A DNA stretch of 45,141 nucleotides from Acidimicrobiaceae bacterium (GCA_013044265.1 JABEUQ010000033.1:1-45141); one strand, 5' to 3'; shown: positions 20,901 to 30,559, numbered from the stretch's first letter. Notes: generated by a model not told the origin, from the sequence alone. Numbers and translations are program-made.

Positions 20901-21412
20901 CGGTGTTTCAGGACCCCCGCCGCCTCTTCAATCACGGCGCGGCGGTTCTCCGAGGAGGAATTCAGTATTGAATCGAGCTGGCCCTGGCCAATAATCATGT
21001 GTTGTTGGCGCCCGACGCCGGAGTCGCTCAACAATTCTTGAATGTCGAGCAGTCGACACGTGGTGCCATTGATGGCGTACTCAGAGTCACCATTGCGAAA
21101 GAGAGTGCGAGAAATTGTTACTTCGGCGCCATCGACTGGCAACTTTCCCGAGGAGTTGTCTAAGGTCAGTGCGACTTCGGCACGCCCGAGAGCCGCCTTG
21201 TGCGCCGTCCCGGCGAAAATGACATCGTCCATCTTGGCGCTGCGCAGCGCGCGGGTGCTCTGTGCACCGAGCACCCACGTCACCGCGTCGACGACATTCG
21301 ACTTTCCCGAGCCATTAGGACCCACGACCGCCGTCACACCTGGCTCGAATTCGAGAACGGTGTTGTCGGCAAAGGACTTAAAGCCCTTCATGGTCAATCG
21401 CTTAAGAAACAC
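17918..21412 (-). CDS. smc: Chromosome segregation protein SMC
   Basis: GPNGSGKSNVVDAVTWVLG Walker A, hinge region, LLSGGERSMAALAFLFAVF signature. Confidence 0.97.
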   Translation of the reverse strand: MFLKRLTMKGFKSFADNTVLEFEPGVTAVVGPNGSGKSNVVDAVTWVLGAQSTRALRSAKMDDVIFAGTAHKAALGRAEVALTLDNSSGKLPVDGAEVTISRTLFRNGDSEYAINGTTCRLLDIQELLSDSGVGRQQHMIIGQGQLDSILNSSSENRRAVIEEAAGVLKHRRRKERAERRLAATQENLERLGDLVREVRRQMRPLERQAVSARTYADVERELRIARQSLFRQRLDAFDERKRDLEEMISSSGVLERELRTELVTLDAQATTAAAEMASRREEMLASTLGTLQGLAERARGTLSVIAERERSLRAALVASADENVIATLEADAAKLAADLVLVQADEETLREMRDALQSAEALFHDAQHTHEETWAAVSLESDQAALRTASQRAALLDRSLGAAAQSERRSAQRLSEVRASIEESTSALARVTSARDEATVQMSAASAQLAEAVADATSAELERENADEALAQASDVAARTQARAEALARALEELSGSGGRAIIGDLEGVLGAFLDLIEVDEGWERAVESAAGASVGAVVVDGRRSAQAALEALRREGGAGLILPVAENQIPPVAVPEGCVALRSLVRARSGAPAHVTRVLDALFSRAFVIESWQAGIDVAVAHPELVVVTRDGDRFAASGWRVASGRALVTRATVDDAQRAAQEAAHALIPCRERRGAAASAAASARQRVNALTNAATKGESELERRDREITRLLQQITDAQSRVEALGTEVDGVVLERQILESELSELRDQLPALERAVAEATARQARADESRRHVETLRSDVQVATAQLARREAEFAERRRLIEQRRGEIEQRLEGRSLERAEAAQRRESLESDLRVLARLTTIVTDAAQDIRLSQETMDSTYREQLEASRASAERLETVRRARQSADERLNQVAERAHRGQIEHAELAVKVTNLHESIRRDLGVEPDQLDVVEAPELAEGISLESHVGDLEARITSLGPINPLALEELAALEVRYQELDTQVADVRHARRELQEVVRALDEEIMQTFSSAVADVNEHFSTLIAMLFPGGQGRLILTEPDDPLNTGVEIEVRPMGRNVRRISLLSGGERSMAALAFLFAVFRSRPSPFYMMDEVEAALDDVNLQRFLSLVNEFRDEAQLLIVTHQKRTMEAADALYGVTMVPGASSKVVSQRVKKTPQEASA

Positions 21413-21493
21413 GGGTAGACGCTAGCAACCTTCTCGGGTGTGCTCGAGTCAGTCCAACGACCTTGGCGCGGCCAGAAAGTCGCGCCGGGGCGC

Positions 21494-22396
21494 TCAACCC
21501 TGACACTTGAGGCAGAAGTAGGTAGCGCGTTGATGAAAGATGACCTTGGAGACCGGCGTTCGGCACTTAAAACAGGGCTGACCCTCTCGCGTGTGCACCT
21601 GCAAGAGATCTTGATACGTCCCCATCTCTCCGTCGGGATTAACGAACATCTCATCGGACAATGTGGTGCCACCATGCTTAATCGCCTCGGTGAGCACTTC
21701 GGGGATGGTTCGATGCAGCCGCCGGATCTCGATGGTCGAAAGAGATTCACAGACCCGGTCGTACATCAGACCCGCGCTAAAGAGAATCTCGTCGGCGTAG
21801 ATGTTCCCAATACCGGCCACAATGTCCTGATCCGTCAGGAGGGTCTTGAGGGCTACGGTGCGCGATCGCAGCACCGCCGCGAAACGGTCCCACCCCACTT
21901 GGTCTTCGAAAGGATCGAGCCCGAGGTGCGCGAGTTCGGGCACTTGGCGGCGAAGGCTCAAACCATCACCACCGATGGACAGGCGTGCGAACTTCGAGAT
22001 CTCGACCTCTTCACCCTCGGCGGCGGGGGTCGAGACGTAGAGCTCGCCGAAGGTGCGTTGATCGACGTAGCGCAACTCTTCGCCCGTGGTCAAGGCAATC
22101 ACCACGTGGGTGTGTTTGGGTTTGGGCTCCTTAGTGTTCGTGACGTGCAGCACTTGACCGGTCATCCCGAGGTGAATGATCAGGTGGTGGCCATTATCTA
22201 AGCCCACCACGATGTTCTTACCGAGTCGTTCCACGGACTTGATGGTCCGACCTTCGAGTTCGTCGCGAAAATCCTTGGCATTCTTATGCCGGCGCACCGC
22301 GCGACCGTCGGTCACGTGCACCAATTTGATCTTCTTCTGGACCACTTCACGAGCCAGCACACTGCGCACGGTCTCGACTTCTGGAAGTTCAGGCAT
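21494..22396 (-). CDS. mutM: Formamidopyrimidine-DNA glycosylase
   Basis: MPELPEVETVR N-terminus and C-terminal CFKC...CLKCQ zinc finger. Confidence 0.97.
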   Translation of the reverse strand: MPELPEVETVRSVLAREVVQKKIKLVHVTDGRAVRRHKNAKDFRDELEGRTIKSVERLGKNIVVGLDNGHHLIIHLGMTGQVLHVTNTKEPKPKHTHVVIALTTGEELRYVDQRTFGELYVSTPAAEGEEVEISKFARLSIGGDGLSLRRQVPELAHLGLDPFEDQVGWDRFAAVLRSRTVALKTLLTDQDIVAGIGNIYADEILFSAGLMYDRVCESLSTIEIRRLHRTIPEVLTEAIKHGGTTLSDEMFVNPDGEMGTYQDLLQVHTREGQPCFKCRTPVSKVIFHQRATYFCLKCQG

Positions 22397-23063
22397 CGCT
22401 CAATTCCTCCCAGGCCGCTAACGCGGCGTTGACCTCGGCACGCTTCTTCGAAGGTCCCGCCGAACTGGCCAGCAGACTTCCCACGCTCACCGTCGCCACG
22501 AAGGTGACGTCGTGGGAAGGACCACTCGAGTTCACCTCGTAGACCGGCACGTCGAGACCGTGCTCCTCGGCCCAGCGGCGAAGTCTCGTCTTCGCGTCGA
22601 GGGTGTCTCCCGCCTGGCTCGCGATCACGATGCTCTCCTCGAGTTGGTGCACGACCACGTCGCGGGCGGCGTCGTAGCCCGCCTCGAGATACACGGCGGC
22701 CACGACCGCCTCAAAAGCGTCGGCGAGGAGGGAGGATCGTTCGCTTCCACGTTCCTTGACAACACCACGGCCGAGCAGCAACATTTCACCCAGATCGAGG
22801 CAGCGCGCGACGTCGGCCAGAGAGTCCTCATTCACGACACGACTTCGAATCACTGACGCGGTACCTTCGTTGATCAAAGGAAAACGTCCGACAATGTAGT
22901 CCGCGACCGCCAGATCGACCACGGCGTCGCCAAGAAATTCCAATCGTTCGTTGGACTCGAGATCATGTTCTGCGGCGTAACTCGAATGCGTGAGGGCTTG
23001 ACGCAACGCGCTCGATCCCGGCGCCAGTCCCAATTGGACAGCGAGGGCAGCCACGTCAGGCAC
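22389..23063 (-). CDS. rnc: Ribonuclease III
   Basis: ALTHSSYAAEHDLESNERLEFLGDAVVDL plus dsRBD. Confidence 0.97.
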   Translation of the reverse strand: MPDVAALAVQLGLAPGSSALRQALTHSSYAAEHDLESNERLEFLGDAVVDLAVADYIVGRFPLINEGTASVIRSRVVNEDSLADVARCLDLGEMLLLGRGVVKERGSERSSLLADAFEAVVAAVYLEAGYDAARDVVVHQLEESIVIASQAGDTLDAKTRLRRWAEEHGLDVPVYEVNSSGPSHDVTFVATVSVGSLLASSAGPSKKRAEVNAALAAWEELSDA

Positions 23064-23078
23064 CTCGTTCGAACCTCG

Positions 23079-23369
23079 CTAAGCCAGTTGCAATTTGGCG
23101 GCGACGTAATCAACGGCGTCGCGAACGGAACTGAGTCCTTCGAGATCCTCGTCGTCAATGTGAAATCCAGCGACCTGAGTCGCCAGCGACTCTTCGAGAG
23201 CTTCCACCAATTCAATCAACGCCAGCGAGTCGGCACCCATGACGTCGAAGGGAATATCCTCGCCAATGTCATCAGGGGTAACTTCGAGAATCTGCGCGAG
23301 TTGATCACGGACCAGGACGAGAATCGCCGAGCGGTCGAGTGACGACGTACTGCCCACATCTGAGGTCAT
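23079..23369 (-). CDS. acpP: Acyl carrier protein
   Basis: DVMGADSLALIELVEALEE phosphopantetheine motif; AAGGAG RBS before ATG 23369. Confidence 0.93.
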   Translation of the reverse strand: MTSDVGSTSSLDRSAILVLVRDQLAQILEVTPDDIGEDIPFDVMGADSLALIELVEALEESLATQVAGFHIDDEDLEGLSSVRDAVDYVAAKLQLA

Positions 23370-23426
23370 GCCAACTCCTTTATCGAACGAGTCCAGAGTA
23401 CTCATCACCGAGACGCCACGTGGGAA

Positions 23427-24413
23427 CTATTGCTCCCCATCAGGTCGAATAGCACTTCTCATTTTCTGAACCACCCCCGCTGCGTCCATTTCACCCGCTA
23501 CACGCAGCGCGTTCATGATGGCGGTGGCGTTGGACGCGCCGTGCGAGATCACGCAAATGCCATTGAGCCCCAGGAGCATGGCGCCGCCTTGATATTCGGG
23601 GGTCAGCGTGGTGACCATCGGCATCAGATGCTCCGCGAGGACGCGACCCGCCGCGCGTGTCTCGTCGTTGGTGTCAATCGCTCCGAGTACCGTGGCGAAC
23701 ACGAATTTGAGGGCCCCCTCGAGGGTCTTCAGGGCGACGTTACCGGTGAATCCGTCAGTCACGATAACGTCCACTGGCGCGGGGATCAAGTCGCGACCCT
23801 CAACGTTGCCAATGAAGTTAATGGCCTGGTCGGCGGCGAGCAACTCGTGCGTACCCTTCACCAGTGATGAACCTTTGGTAGATTCCTCGCCAATCGATAA
23901 CAACCCCACACTCGGGCGCGCAATACCAAAACGCGCTGATGCGAAAGCGCCGGCCAATTTGGCGAACTGCACCAGCATCTCGGGTGAACACTCTGCGTTC
24001 GCGCCTGCGTCGACCATCGTCGACGGGGCCCGGCCGGGATTCGGGATTGGCGTAGCGATGCAGGGGCGCAACACCCCAGGCAAACGACCCATGCGCAAGA
24101 GGGCGGAGGCCATCGTGGCACCGGTATTACCCGCGGAGACGAAGGCGGAGGCCTTGCCGTCACGGACCAGCTCGGCGGCGCGTACGAGTGAAGAGTCCTT
24201 CTTCTTACGCACGCTCGAGCCGGGCTCATCGTCCATCTCGATCACTTCAGAGCAGGCGACGACCTCGAGACCGAGGGGGTCGCCCATTCGCTCGGGAACG
24301 CCGACGAGGGTGACGCGCAACCCCAGTTCATCGACGGCGCGACGCGCGCCCTTGATGATTTCACTGGGTGCGAAGTCACCACCCATCGCATCTAAGGCGA
24401 TGGGCAGCGTCAA
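23427..24413 (-). CDS. plsX: Phosphate acyltransferase PlsX (TTG start)
   Basis: IALDAMGGDFAPSEIIKGA; TTG start 1 nt after the rpmF stop. Confidence 0.96.
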   Translation of the reverse strand: MTLPIALDAMGGDFAPSEIIKGARRAVDELGLRVTLVGVPERMGDPLGLEVVACSEVIEMDDEPGSSVRKKKDSSLVRAAELVRDGKASAFVSAGNTGATMASALLRMGRLPGVLRPCIATPIPNPGRAPSTMVDAGANAECSPEMLVQFAKLAGAFASARFGIARPSVGLLSIGEESTKGSSLVKGTHELLAADQAINFIGNVEGRDLIPAPVDVIVTDGFTGNVALKTLEGALKFVFATVLGAIDTNDETRAAGRVLAEHLMPMVTTLTPEYQGGAMLLGLNGICVISHGASNATAIMNALRVAGEMDAAGVVQKMRSAIRPDGEQ

Positions 24414-24414
24414 C

Positions 24415-24594
24415 TTACTTGACCTCGACCGCTACGCGACCCTTGTACCAACCACAGTTGGGGCACACGATGTGTGGTCGCTTCGCCGTCGCGCACTGCG
24501 GGCAGATGCTACGTGAGGGGCGGGCCAGTTTCCAGTTAGCCGCAATACGACTGCGGGACTTGGCCTTACTGGTTTTGCGCTTAGGGACTGGCAT
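24415..24594 (-). CDS. rpmF: 50S ribosomal protein L32 (zinc-ribbon type), not in supplied ORF track
   Basis: Manual translation: [59 protein letters not shown]. Confidence 0.96.
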   Translation of the reverse strand: MPVPKRKTSKAKSRSRIAANWKLARPSRSICPQCATAKRPHIVCPNCGWYKGRVAVEVK

Positions 24595-24627
24595 CGTTCT
24601 TCACTTTCAACTGAACGGGGGGTCCCG

Positions 24628-25182
24628 TCACGCTTCGTTGGATTCCGCGGACGTTCCATCCGCGAATCTAAGTCCATCCAGTGTAGCCCAGCGCGGGTCC
24701 ACTGGCGCGGCGCAGTCACAACTCGCCTCGTTGCGATCGATTCCACAGTATGGACAAAGACCCTGACAGTCCTCTCGACACAGCGGAGCGAGGGGTAATT
24801 CCAGCAAGATTGCGTCGTGCACCATGGGGGCCAGATCGATGAAGTCATTCTCGATCCGGTAGGCCTCTTCGTCACCGGCCTCGGGGTGATCGACGAATCG
24901 TTCGTCGACTCCAACGTTCGCCTCCCCGTGCACCGTGATCGAGCAGCGTCGACAAATACCGACCCACGGCGCCGCAACCCGGCCCTTAGCCCGCAGTCCT
25001 CCGCTAAAGGATTGCAGCACCAGGGCGACGTCCACGAGTGTCTCGGGGGCCACGTCGGTCTCAGCGGGTCCGCGCGGCGCGAATTCGTGTTCGGCATCAA
25101 AGGGCGCTTGGAACACCACCTCGGTGGTGGAGGGTACGTCGCGCATCAACTGCGCCACCGGGACGAGGTACGACGAGTCCAC
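24628..25182 (-). CDS. DUF177/YceD family protein
   Basis: CRRCS...LCREDCQGLCPYCGIDRNEASCDC; immediately upstream of rpmF. Confidence 0.88.
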   Translation of the reverse strand: MDSSYLVPVAQLMRDVPSTTEVVFQAPFDAEHEFAPRGPAETDVAPETLVDVALVLQSFSGGLRAKGRVAAPWVGICRRCSITVHGEANVGVDERFVDHPEAGDEEAYRIENDFIDLAPMVHDAILLELPLAPLCREDCQGLCPYCGIDRNEASCDCAAPVDPRWATLDGLRFADGTSAESNEA

Positions 25183-25836
25183 CTAGTGGGCATCCTGATC
25201 GAAGAAGAAGTCTTGGGGCTCCTCACCGGTGGGTTCCTCCCCGTCGTATTCCTCTCGAGGCGCGGGCGCCTCGAGCAGGTTGGCCGGCAGATTCTGTGTG
25301 CTCAAACGTTCACGACCCGAATGGGTGGTCTTGATGAGCCGCTCGAGAACTATCTCGAACCCAGCGAGTTTGCCGTCAATGAAATCCTCGGACTGGTTGA
25401 TGATCTGGCGGGCCCTGGCCTGGGCGTCGGCGATAATTTGATCAGCGCGCAAGTGCGACTGGCGAACGATCTCGGTCTTATCGACCATGCGAGCCGCCTC
25501 GGCGCGCACTTGGTCCATCAATTGCATGGCCTTGATTTGCTCGGCTTCCATCAGTGCCTCGCGGTCGCGCAAGGCCCACCGTGCTTCTCGTACCTCATCG
25601 GGGACGTTGTGCACCGCCTGCTCGAGCAGTGAGAGTACCTCCTCGCGCGAAATCAAAGCCGAGGCCGACAAGGGCATCTGTTTCGCGTTGGAGATGATTT
25701 CGATCAGGTCACGCAAATCTTGTTCGATGTCACGGCGCGAGTGACGACCCGCGGCGGGATCTTGCTCGTCGTAGGCGTACTCCTGTTCATAGGGTTGATT
25801 CGGATCGAAATCGTCGTATCCGTCAAACACGCTCAT
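25183..25836 (-). CDS. Conserved actinobacterial coiled-coil protein (DivIVA/ATP synthase-b-like), next to coaD
   Basis: Long helical C-terminal part and acidic N-terminus; ATGA-type overlap with coaD. Confidence 0.65.
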   Translation of the reverse strand: MSVFDGYDDFDPNQPYEQEYAYDEQDPAAGRHSRRDIEQDLRDLIEIISNAKQMPLSASALISREEVLSLLEQAVHNVPDEVREARWALRDREALMEAEQIKAMQLMDQVRAEAARMVDKTEIVRQSHLRADQIIADAQARARQIINQSEDFIDGKLAGFEIVLERLIKTTHSGRERLSTQNLPANLLEAPAPREEYDGEEPTGEEPQDFFFDQDAH

Positions 25837-26321
25837 GAGCCACCTCCGGGGTACAGGGTCACCAGTCGCTGCGCGACGGGTGCTGGGACGAATGGAGTGA
25901 CGTCGCCACCAAAGCGCGCCACTTCGCGCAAGAGGCGCGAGGCAATGAAGGAGTGACGTGAACTCGAGGGGATGAAGAGCGTCTCGACACCCGACAGAGA
26001 CCGGTTCATCTGGGCCATCTGCAACTCGTTCTCAAAATCCGAGACGGCACGCAAACCCTTGACGATGGCGGTGGCGTTGACGTCGCGCGCCACATTCACC
26101 AGCAGTGTCGAGATCGAGACGATTCGCACACTCGGAATATGCGCGCAACTCTCGGCGATCATCTCACGGCGCTCGTCGAGCGCAAAGAGGGGTTCGGATT
26201 TTTGGGGATTACGAATCGCGGCCACCACGATCTCGTCGAAAATACGCGCGGCGCGTTCGACCACTTCGAGATGCCCGTTGTGAAAAGGATCAAAGGATCC
26301 GGGGATGAGGCCGATGGTCAC
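25833..26321 (-). CDS. coaD: Phosphopantetheine adenylyltransferase
   Basis: IGLIPGSFDPFHNGHLEVVERAA; SSSRHSFIASRLLREVA. Confidence 0.97.
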   Translation of the reverse strand: MTIGLIPGSFDPFHNGHLEVVERAARIFDEIVVAAIRNPQKSEPLFALDERREMIAESCAHIPSVRIVSISTLLVNVARDVNATAIVKGLRAVSDFENELQMAQMNRSLSGVETLFIPSSSRHSFIASRLLREVARFGGDVTPFVPAPVAQRLVTLYPGGGS

Positions 26322-26842
26322 GAATCCCCCTCGTCAGGTTCCAACATCGTTACGAGCGTAGTGCCGTAGCGCTTGGTCTTCGTGACCCGCCATCCACTGG
26401 GAGCCTCCATATGACGGTCATTTTCCACCACCACACGCTGCGCGCGCACCCCCTTGAGCAGCGACGCCAGATCGAGGGGCCCATAGGGCGGATCACAGAG
26501 CACTAGGTCGAGGTCCGTCGGCGGACTCCAGACCGGCAACGTTGCGCGCATGAACACGGCTTCGCCGTGCAATTGCAATGGTTCGAGGTTGGCCTTGGCC
26601 GCCGCCAGACACACCGCATCGGCATCGAAGAAGTAGGCCTTAACGGCCCCGCGCGACAGCGCCTCGATACCCATGGCGCCTGAACCACAGTAGAGGTCGG
26701 CGACGACCAGGTCGTTCAACCCACCGCGGCTTTCGAGCATGGAGAAAATTGCCTCGCGGGCGTAATCCGTCGTCGGACGCACCGTGGCGGGTAATTTGGC
26801 CTTCAGTGGTCGACCTCGGGCACTGCCACCAATTACTCGCAC
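26318..26842 (-). CDS. rsmD: 16S rRNA (guanine(966)-N(2))-methyltransferase RsmD
   Basis: MRVIGGSARGRPLKA; LVLCDPPYG. Confidence 0.94.
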   Translation of the reverse strand: MRVIGGSARGRPLKAKLPATVRPTTDYAREAIFSMLESRGGLNDLVVADLYCGSGAMGIEALSRGAVKAYFFDADAVCLAAAKANLEPLQLHGEAVFMRATLPVWSPPTDLDLVLCDPPYGPLDLASLLKGVRAQRVVVENDRHMEAPSGWRVTKTKRYGTTLVTMLEPDEGDS

Positions 26843-26912
26843 GTCTCAAGGGTAGGCGCTGGGTGGAGCCTCACAGTACCGCGGACGTCGAAAGTTATCC
26901 GGAGAAGCCACC

Positions 26913-27506
26913 ATGCGCAGCAAAATTCCACCCGAAGAGTTGCCCCGAGTAGTACTCGTCACGCCTCGTGAGAGCGACGCCGACTTCCTCGCCCGACTCA
27001 ATTCACCCGATGTCGCCGGCGAGTTCGACACCTTCGACGACCCGGCCGACGACTTCCTCGACGCTCAAAGTTACGCGGGTGACAAGCGGATCGTACAAAC
27101 AACCGATGCGACACGGGTGGGTTCGGTCTCGTGGATCCAGGTGCCCTACGGACCCAACGTGCGCAGTCTCGCGTGGAGCATTGGTGTCACCATCCACCCA
27201 GACTTTCGCGGTCGTCGCCTGGGCGCGGCGGCCCAGCGTCACCTCGCCGAGATGCTGTTCGAGGGCTCCGACGCCAACCGCGTCCAGGCCGATACCGACG
27301 TGGACAACGTGGCCGAGCAACGTTCCCTGGAGCGTGCGGGGTTCACCCGTGAAGGCGTAGCACGCCAGGCGCAGTGGCGTCAGGGGCGTTGGCACGACCG
27401 CGTCGTCTACAGCATCGTGCGATCCGAGGCCCTCGTGGCGAAGAAAATCGACCACGACGAGGGCGCCGGTGCGACTACGCGAGTGGAAAAGGGAACGTCG
27501 TCGTAG
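26913..27506 (+). CDS. GNAT family N-acetyltransferase
   Basis: GVTIHPDFRGRRLGAAAQRHLAEML and ERAGFTREGVAR. Confidence 0.85.
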   Translation: MRSKIPPEELPRVVLVTPRESDADFLARLNSPDVAGEFDTFDDPADDFLDAQSYAGDKRIVQTTDATRVGSVSWIQVPYGPNVRSLAWSIGVTIHPDFRGRRLGAAAQRHLAEMLFEGSDANRVQADTDVDNVAEQRSLERAGFTREGVARQAQWRQGRWHDRVVYSIVRSEALVAKKIDHDEGAGATTRVEKGTSS

Positions 27507-28212
27507 GAATCGGTGTATGTGGATTGTGTCCCCACGACGTCCACGTCGTCAGCATCGTGACGTTTCCTCGCACCTCCTTGAGCGCAACCGGCAACAAAGT
27601 ACCCGTCGCACTGACGTAGAGTTGACCGGCTCCCGCAGGTAGTCCGAGGTTGGCCGGAACCGCGCCAGTGATGGTGCGCACCGGTATTCCCGCGAGTTTG
27701 GAGACGGCACCTTCGCTCAGGGTGCCGGTGAAACGAACCGTCAGGGAGAAATCTGACGCCAACGTGGTTCCCGACACCACGGTTTTGAACTTGGAGTTAT
27801 TGGACTTCATCAACAACCACTTGTTGGCGAAGCGAGTGGCCAGGGTGCTCGAGAATCCCAATTGCTTCGTGAGACCCAACGCCGAAGAATTCACGTACGC
27901 CAGGCCCTTGGAGGGAAATGTGATGATGCTCACGGTGCCCGATCCACCGACTTCGGTGACCTGGACACCTTCGTTGGTCCCAATATCGCCCTCCTCGAGA
28001 CCGACCACCGCGCCCTTGTAGGTGATCTTCGAGGTCTCGTGGGTCCATCCCGCGTGGCTCGCATTGGTCAGGGCCGCTTCGAGCGTGGCCACGGCAGTAC
28101 TCGAAGAGCCCCCGGCCTCGTGCGACCACATCACCATCGGCAACGTGAAAATCGCGACGGCCACAATCGCGCACCGGGGGCGTCCTCGCACAAGCTGAGT
28201 CGTACGCATCAT
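27475..28212 (-). CDS. Secreted protein, LppX/LprG-like fold suspected
   Basis: Signal-like N-terminus MMRTTQLVRGRPRCAIVAVAIFTLPMVMW; IPVRTITGAVPA...QLYVSATGTLLPVALKEV; GGAGAGGAG RBS. Confidence 0.6.
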   Translation of the reverse strand: MMRTTQLVRGRPRCAIVAVAIFTLPMVMWSHEAGGSSSTAVATLEAALTNASHAGWTHETSKITYKGAVVGLEEGDIGTNEGVQVTEVGGSGTVSIITFPSKGLAYVNSSALGLTKQLGFSSTLATRFANKWLLMKSNNSKFKTVVSGTTLASDFSLTVRFTGTLSEGAVSKLAGIPVRTITGAVPANLGLPAGAGQLYVSATGTLLPVALKEVRGNVTMLTTWTSWGHNPHTPIPTTTFPFPLA

Positions 28213-28344
28213 TGCTCCTCTCCTCAAGTGCAATGAACGTCACGCGCGAGGATTCTCTTGCATCCTAGGGGACCTCGACTCGTCTCTTATTGCCACGTCG
28301 CTCTCTGAAGGTGACTTCTATTGGGCGCGTCGATGTGGCGGCCC

Positions 28345-30555
28345 TCATGATCGGAACAAGAACTTCGCCTCCTCCTCGTCGACGAACAACCGCAACTCAT
28401 CGATCAACTCCGCGTGCGAAACGAGCGCGTCGCGTGCCACCAACTGAAGGGCCAGAGTGCGCGCTTGGTTCAAAATCTCCTCATCGCGACGCAGGTCGGC
28501 CAGTCGTAGGTCGGAGCGTCCGCGCTGTCGAGCGCCTAGGAGCGTGCCTTCGCCTCGCAGGCCCAGGTCGATCTCGGCGAGCGCGAAGCCGTCGTGGGAG
28601 TCCACCAGTGCCTGGAGTCGTTGACGTCCGTCGTCACTGGGCGCCTCACCCAGTAGATAGCAGTAACTCTGTTGGTCGCTTCGTCCGACGCGACCACGCA
28701 ACTGATGAAGTTGAGCCAAGCCGAAACGCCAGGCATCCTCGATGATGATCACTGAGGCTTGCGCGACGTCGACGCCTACTTCAATAACCACCGTCGCCAC
28801 CAGTACCTGAATCTCACCGGTGCGGAACTGGGCCATCACCTCGTCTTTCTCCGAGGACTTCATCTGCCCATGTAACAGACCCACACTCAGGCCTCGCAGT
28901 TCGTGAGTCGCCAGTCGCGTGCGCTCGGCCACCGCACTCGTGGCCTCGATGCGCTCCGAATCCTCCACCAACGCACAGATCACGTAGGCTCGTCGACCCG
29001 CGGCCACCTCATCACGCACCCGCTGCCAGGCCCCCCCGACATCGAGGGGCGACTGTGCCCACGACGTTTCGATCGCGCGTCGACCCGCGGGCATCTCGTC
29101 GAGCACGCTGCGGTCGAGGTCGCCGAATACCACCATCGCCGCGGTACGCGGGATAGGCGTTGCGGTCATCACCAACAGATCGGGGTCCAGTACTTCGATC
29201 GAGTGCGCGCGACCCTTGTCGCGTAGCTGTGCGCGTTGCTCCACGCCGAAACGGTGTTGTTCATCGATCACGACCACGCCGAGTGACTTGAAGCGCACCT
29301 CGTCGCTGAGTAGCGCGTGCGTGCCCACCACGATGTCGACGCCCCCGTTCACCAGGGCGCTCAAGATCGCCTGACGTTCTTTGCCCTTGACGCGGCCAGT
29401 GAGCAAATGCACCACCACGCCGCGTTCACCACCCAACACCGCGGGGTCGGCGACGCGCAGTGCGGCCACGTCGGCGCGCAGTGCGGCGGCGTGCTGCTCG
29501 GCCAGCACCTCGGTCGGCGCCATGAACGCCCCTTGTCGCCCCCCGTCGATAGCCATCAGAAGCGTCGAGAGCGCTACCACGGTCTTGCCCGATCCGACGT
29601 CACCTTGCAAGAGCCGGTGCATGGGCAGAGTTGAGGCCATGTCGTGACCAATCTCGTGAAGTACGCGACGTTGTGCAGTGGTGAGAGCGAAGTGATGCGC
29701 TCCGAGGAACTGACGCACCAACGAAGATCTCTCGTCGCGCAGCGAGCCCGGCGAGACATCGAGGTCGCGCTCATCAAAGGTGTGGCTCACCCCGGAGGAA
29801 CTCTCTTCGAGGCGCCGACGGCGCAGGGCCAAGAGGAGTTGGAGCCGCAGGAATTCGTCGAAGACCAGTCTGCGCCGTGCCGGGGGTACGTCGCTCATAT
29901 CACGGGGCAGATGGATACCCCAGAATGCCGCGGTCCGGTCCACGAGGGAGAAGTCACGACGCAGTCGCTCTTCGAGGGGATCGAGGAGTGGTCCGGCCCG
30001 CTTCAAAGATTCTTCGATGAAGCCACCCATCTCCCAACTCGTGACTCCCGCTTTGCCCGACGCCGGATAGAGGGCCACGATGCCCCCGACCCGGCTGGCG
30101 TCACGTTCCTCACCCGACGCGCCGACCACGACATCGACCACGGGATTGGTCATCTGTCGGACGCCGCGAAAATCACTGACTTTGCCAAAAAATATTGCCT
30201 GGACCCCGGCGACGAGTTGCGCGCCACGCCAGGGTTGGTTGAAGAAGGCGATTTTCATCGTCTCGCCGTTGTCAACGACGCTCACGTCCACCAGGGACTT
30301 GCCTTGACGGGTGCGACGAGATGTTGACGACTTCACCTCGGCGAAGACCGCGGCCTCTTCTCCCACCATGAGGTCCGATAGGTCCACGCGTCGAGTGCGG
30401 TCGATGTAACGACGCGGGTACAGCGTCACCAAGTCCAAGACGTTCTCGATGCCGAGCGAGGCGAGGGCCTCGGTACGCTTGGGACCGACGTGGCGCAACT
30501 GGCTCACCGTTATCTCGCCGAGTGCACGCAGGCGTCGAGGAGCGACTTCGCCCAC
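28345..30555 (-). CDS. recG: ATP-dependent DNA helicase RecG
   Basis: LLQGDVGSGKTVVAL, DEQHRFGV, MTATPIPRT, QLRGRVGR motifs; GTG start. Confidence 0.97.
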   Translation of the reverse strand: MGEVAPRRLRALGEITVSQLRHVGPKRTEALASLGIENVLDLVTLYPRRYIDRTRRVDLSDLMVGEEAAVFAEVKSSTSRRTRQGKSLVDVSVVDNGETMKIAFFNQPWRGAQLVAGVQAIFFGKVSDFRGVRQMTNPVVDVVVGASGEERDASRVGGIVALYPASGKAGVTSWEMGGFIEESLKRAGPLLDPLEERLRRDFSLVDRTAAFWGIHLPRDMSDVPPARRRLVFDEFLRLQLLLALRRRRLEESSSGVSHTFDERDLDVSPGSLRDERSSLVRQFLGAHHFALTTAQRRVLHEIGHDMASTLPMHRLLQGDVGSGKTVVALSTLLMAIDGGRQGAFMAPTEVLAEQHAAALRADVAALRVADPAVLGGERGVVVHLLTGRVKGKERQAILSALVNGGVDIVVGTHALLSDEVRFKSLGVVVIDEQHRFGVEQRAQLRDKGRAHSIEVLDPDLLVMTATPIPRTAAMVVFGDLDRSVLDEMPAGRRAIETSWAQSPLDVGGAWQRVRDEVAAGRRAYVICALVEDSERIEATSAVAERTRLATHELRGLSVGLLHGQMKSSEKDEVMAQFRTGEIQVLVATVVIEVGVDVAQASVIIIEDAWRFGLAQLHQLRGRVGRSDQQSYCYLLGEAPSDDGRQRLQALVDSHDGFALAEIDLGLRGEGTLLGARQRGRSDLRLADLRRDEEILNQARTLALQLVARDALVSHAELIDELRLFVDEEEAKFLFRS

Positions 30556-30559
30556 TGAG

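Noticed and set aside
23608-24516. 302-aa plus-strand ORF over plsX/rpmF
   Set aside because: Ser/Ala/Arg-rich antisense frame; both opposite-strand genes are unambiguous.
24432-25100. 222-aa minus-strand ORF listed in the track
   Set aside because: Out-of-frame reading across rpmF and DUF177; Arg/Pro/Ser-rich; the true genes are in other frames.
24817-25632. 271-aa plus-strand ORF over DUF177 and the coiled-coil gene
   Set aside because: Antisense to two convincing genes in a conserved coaD-rpmF neighbourhood.
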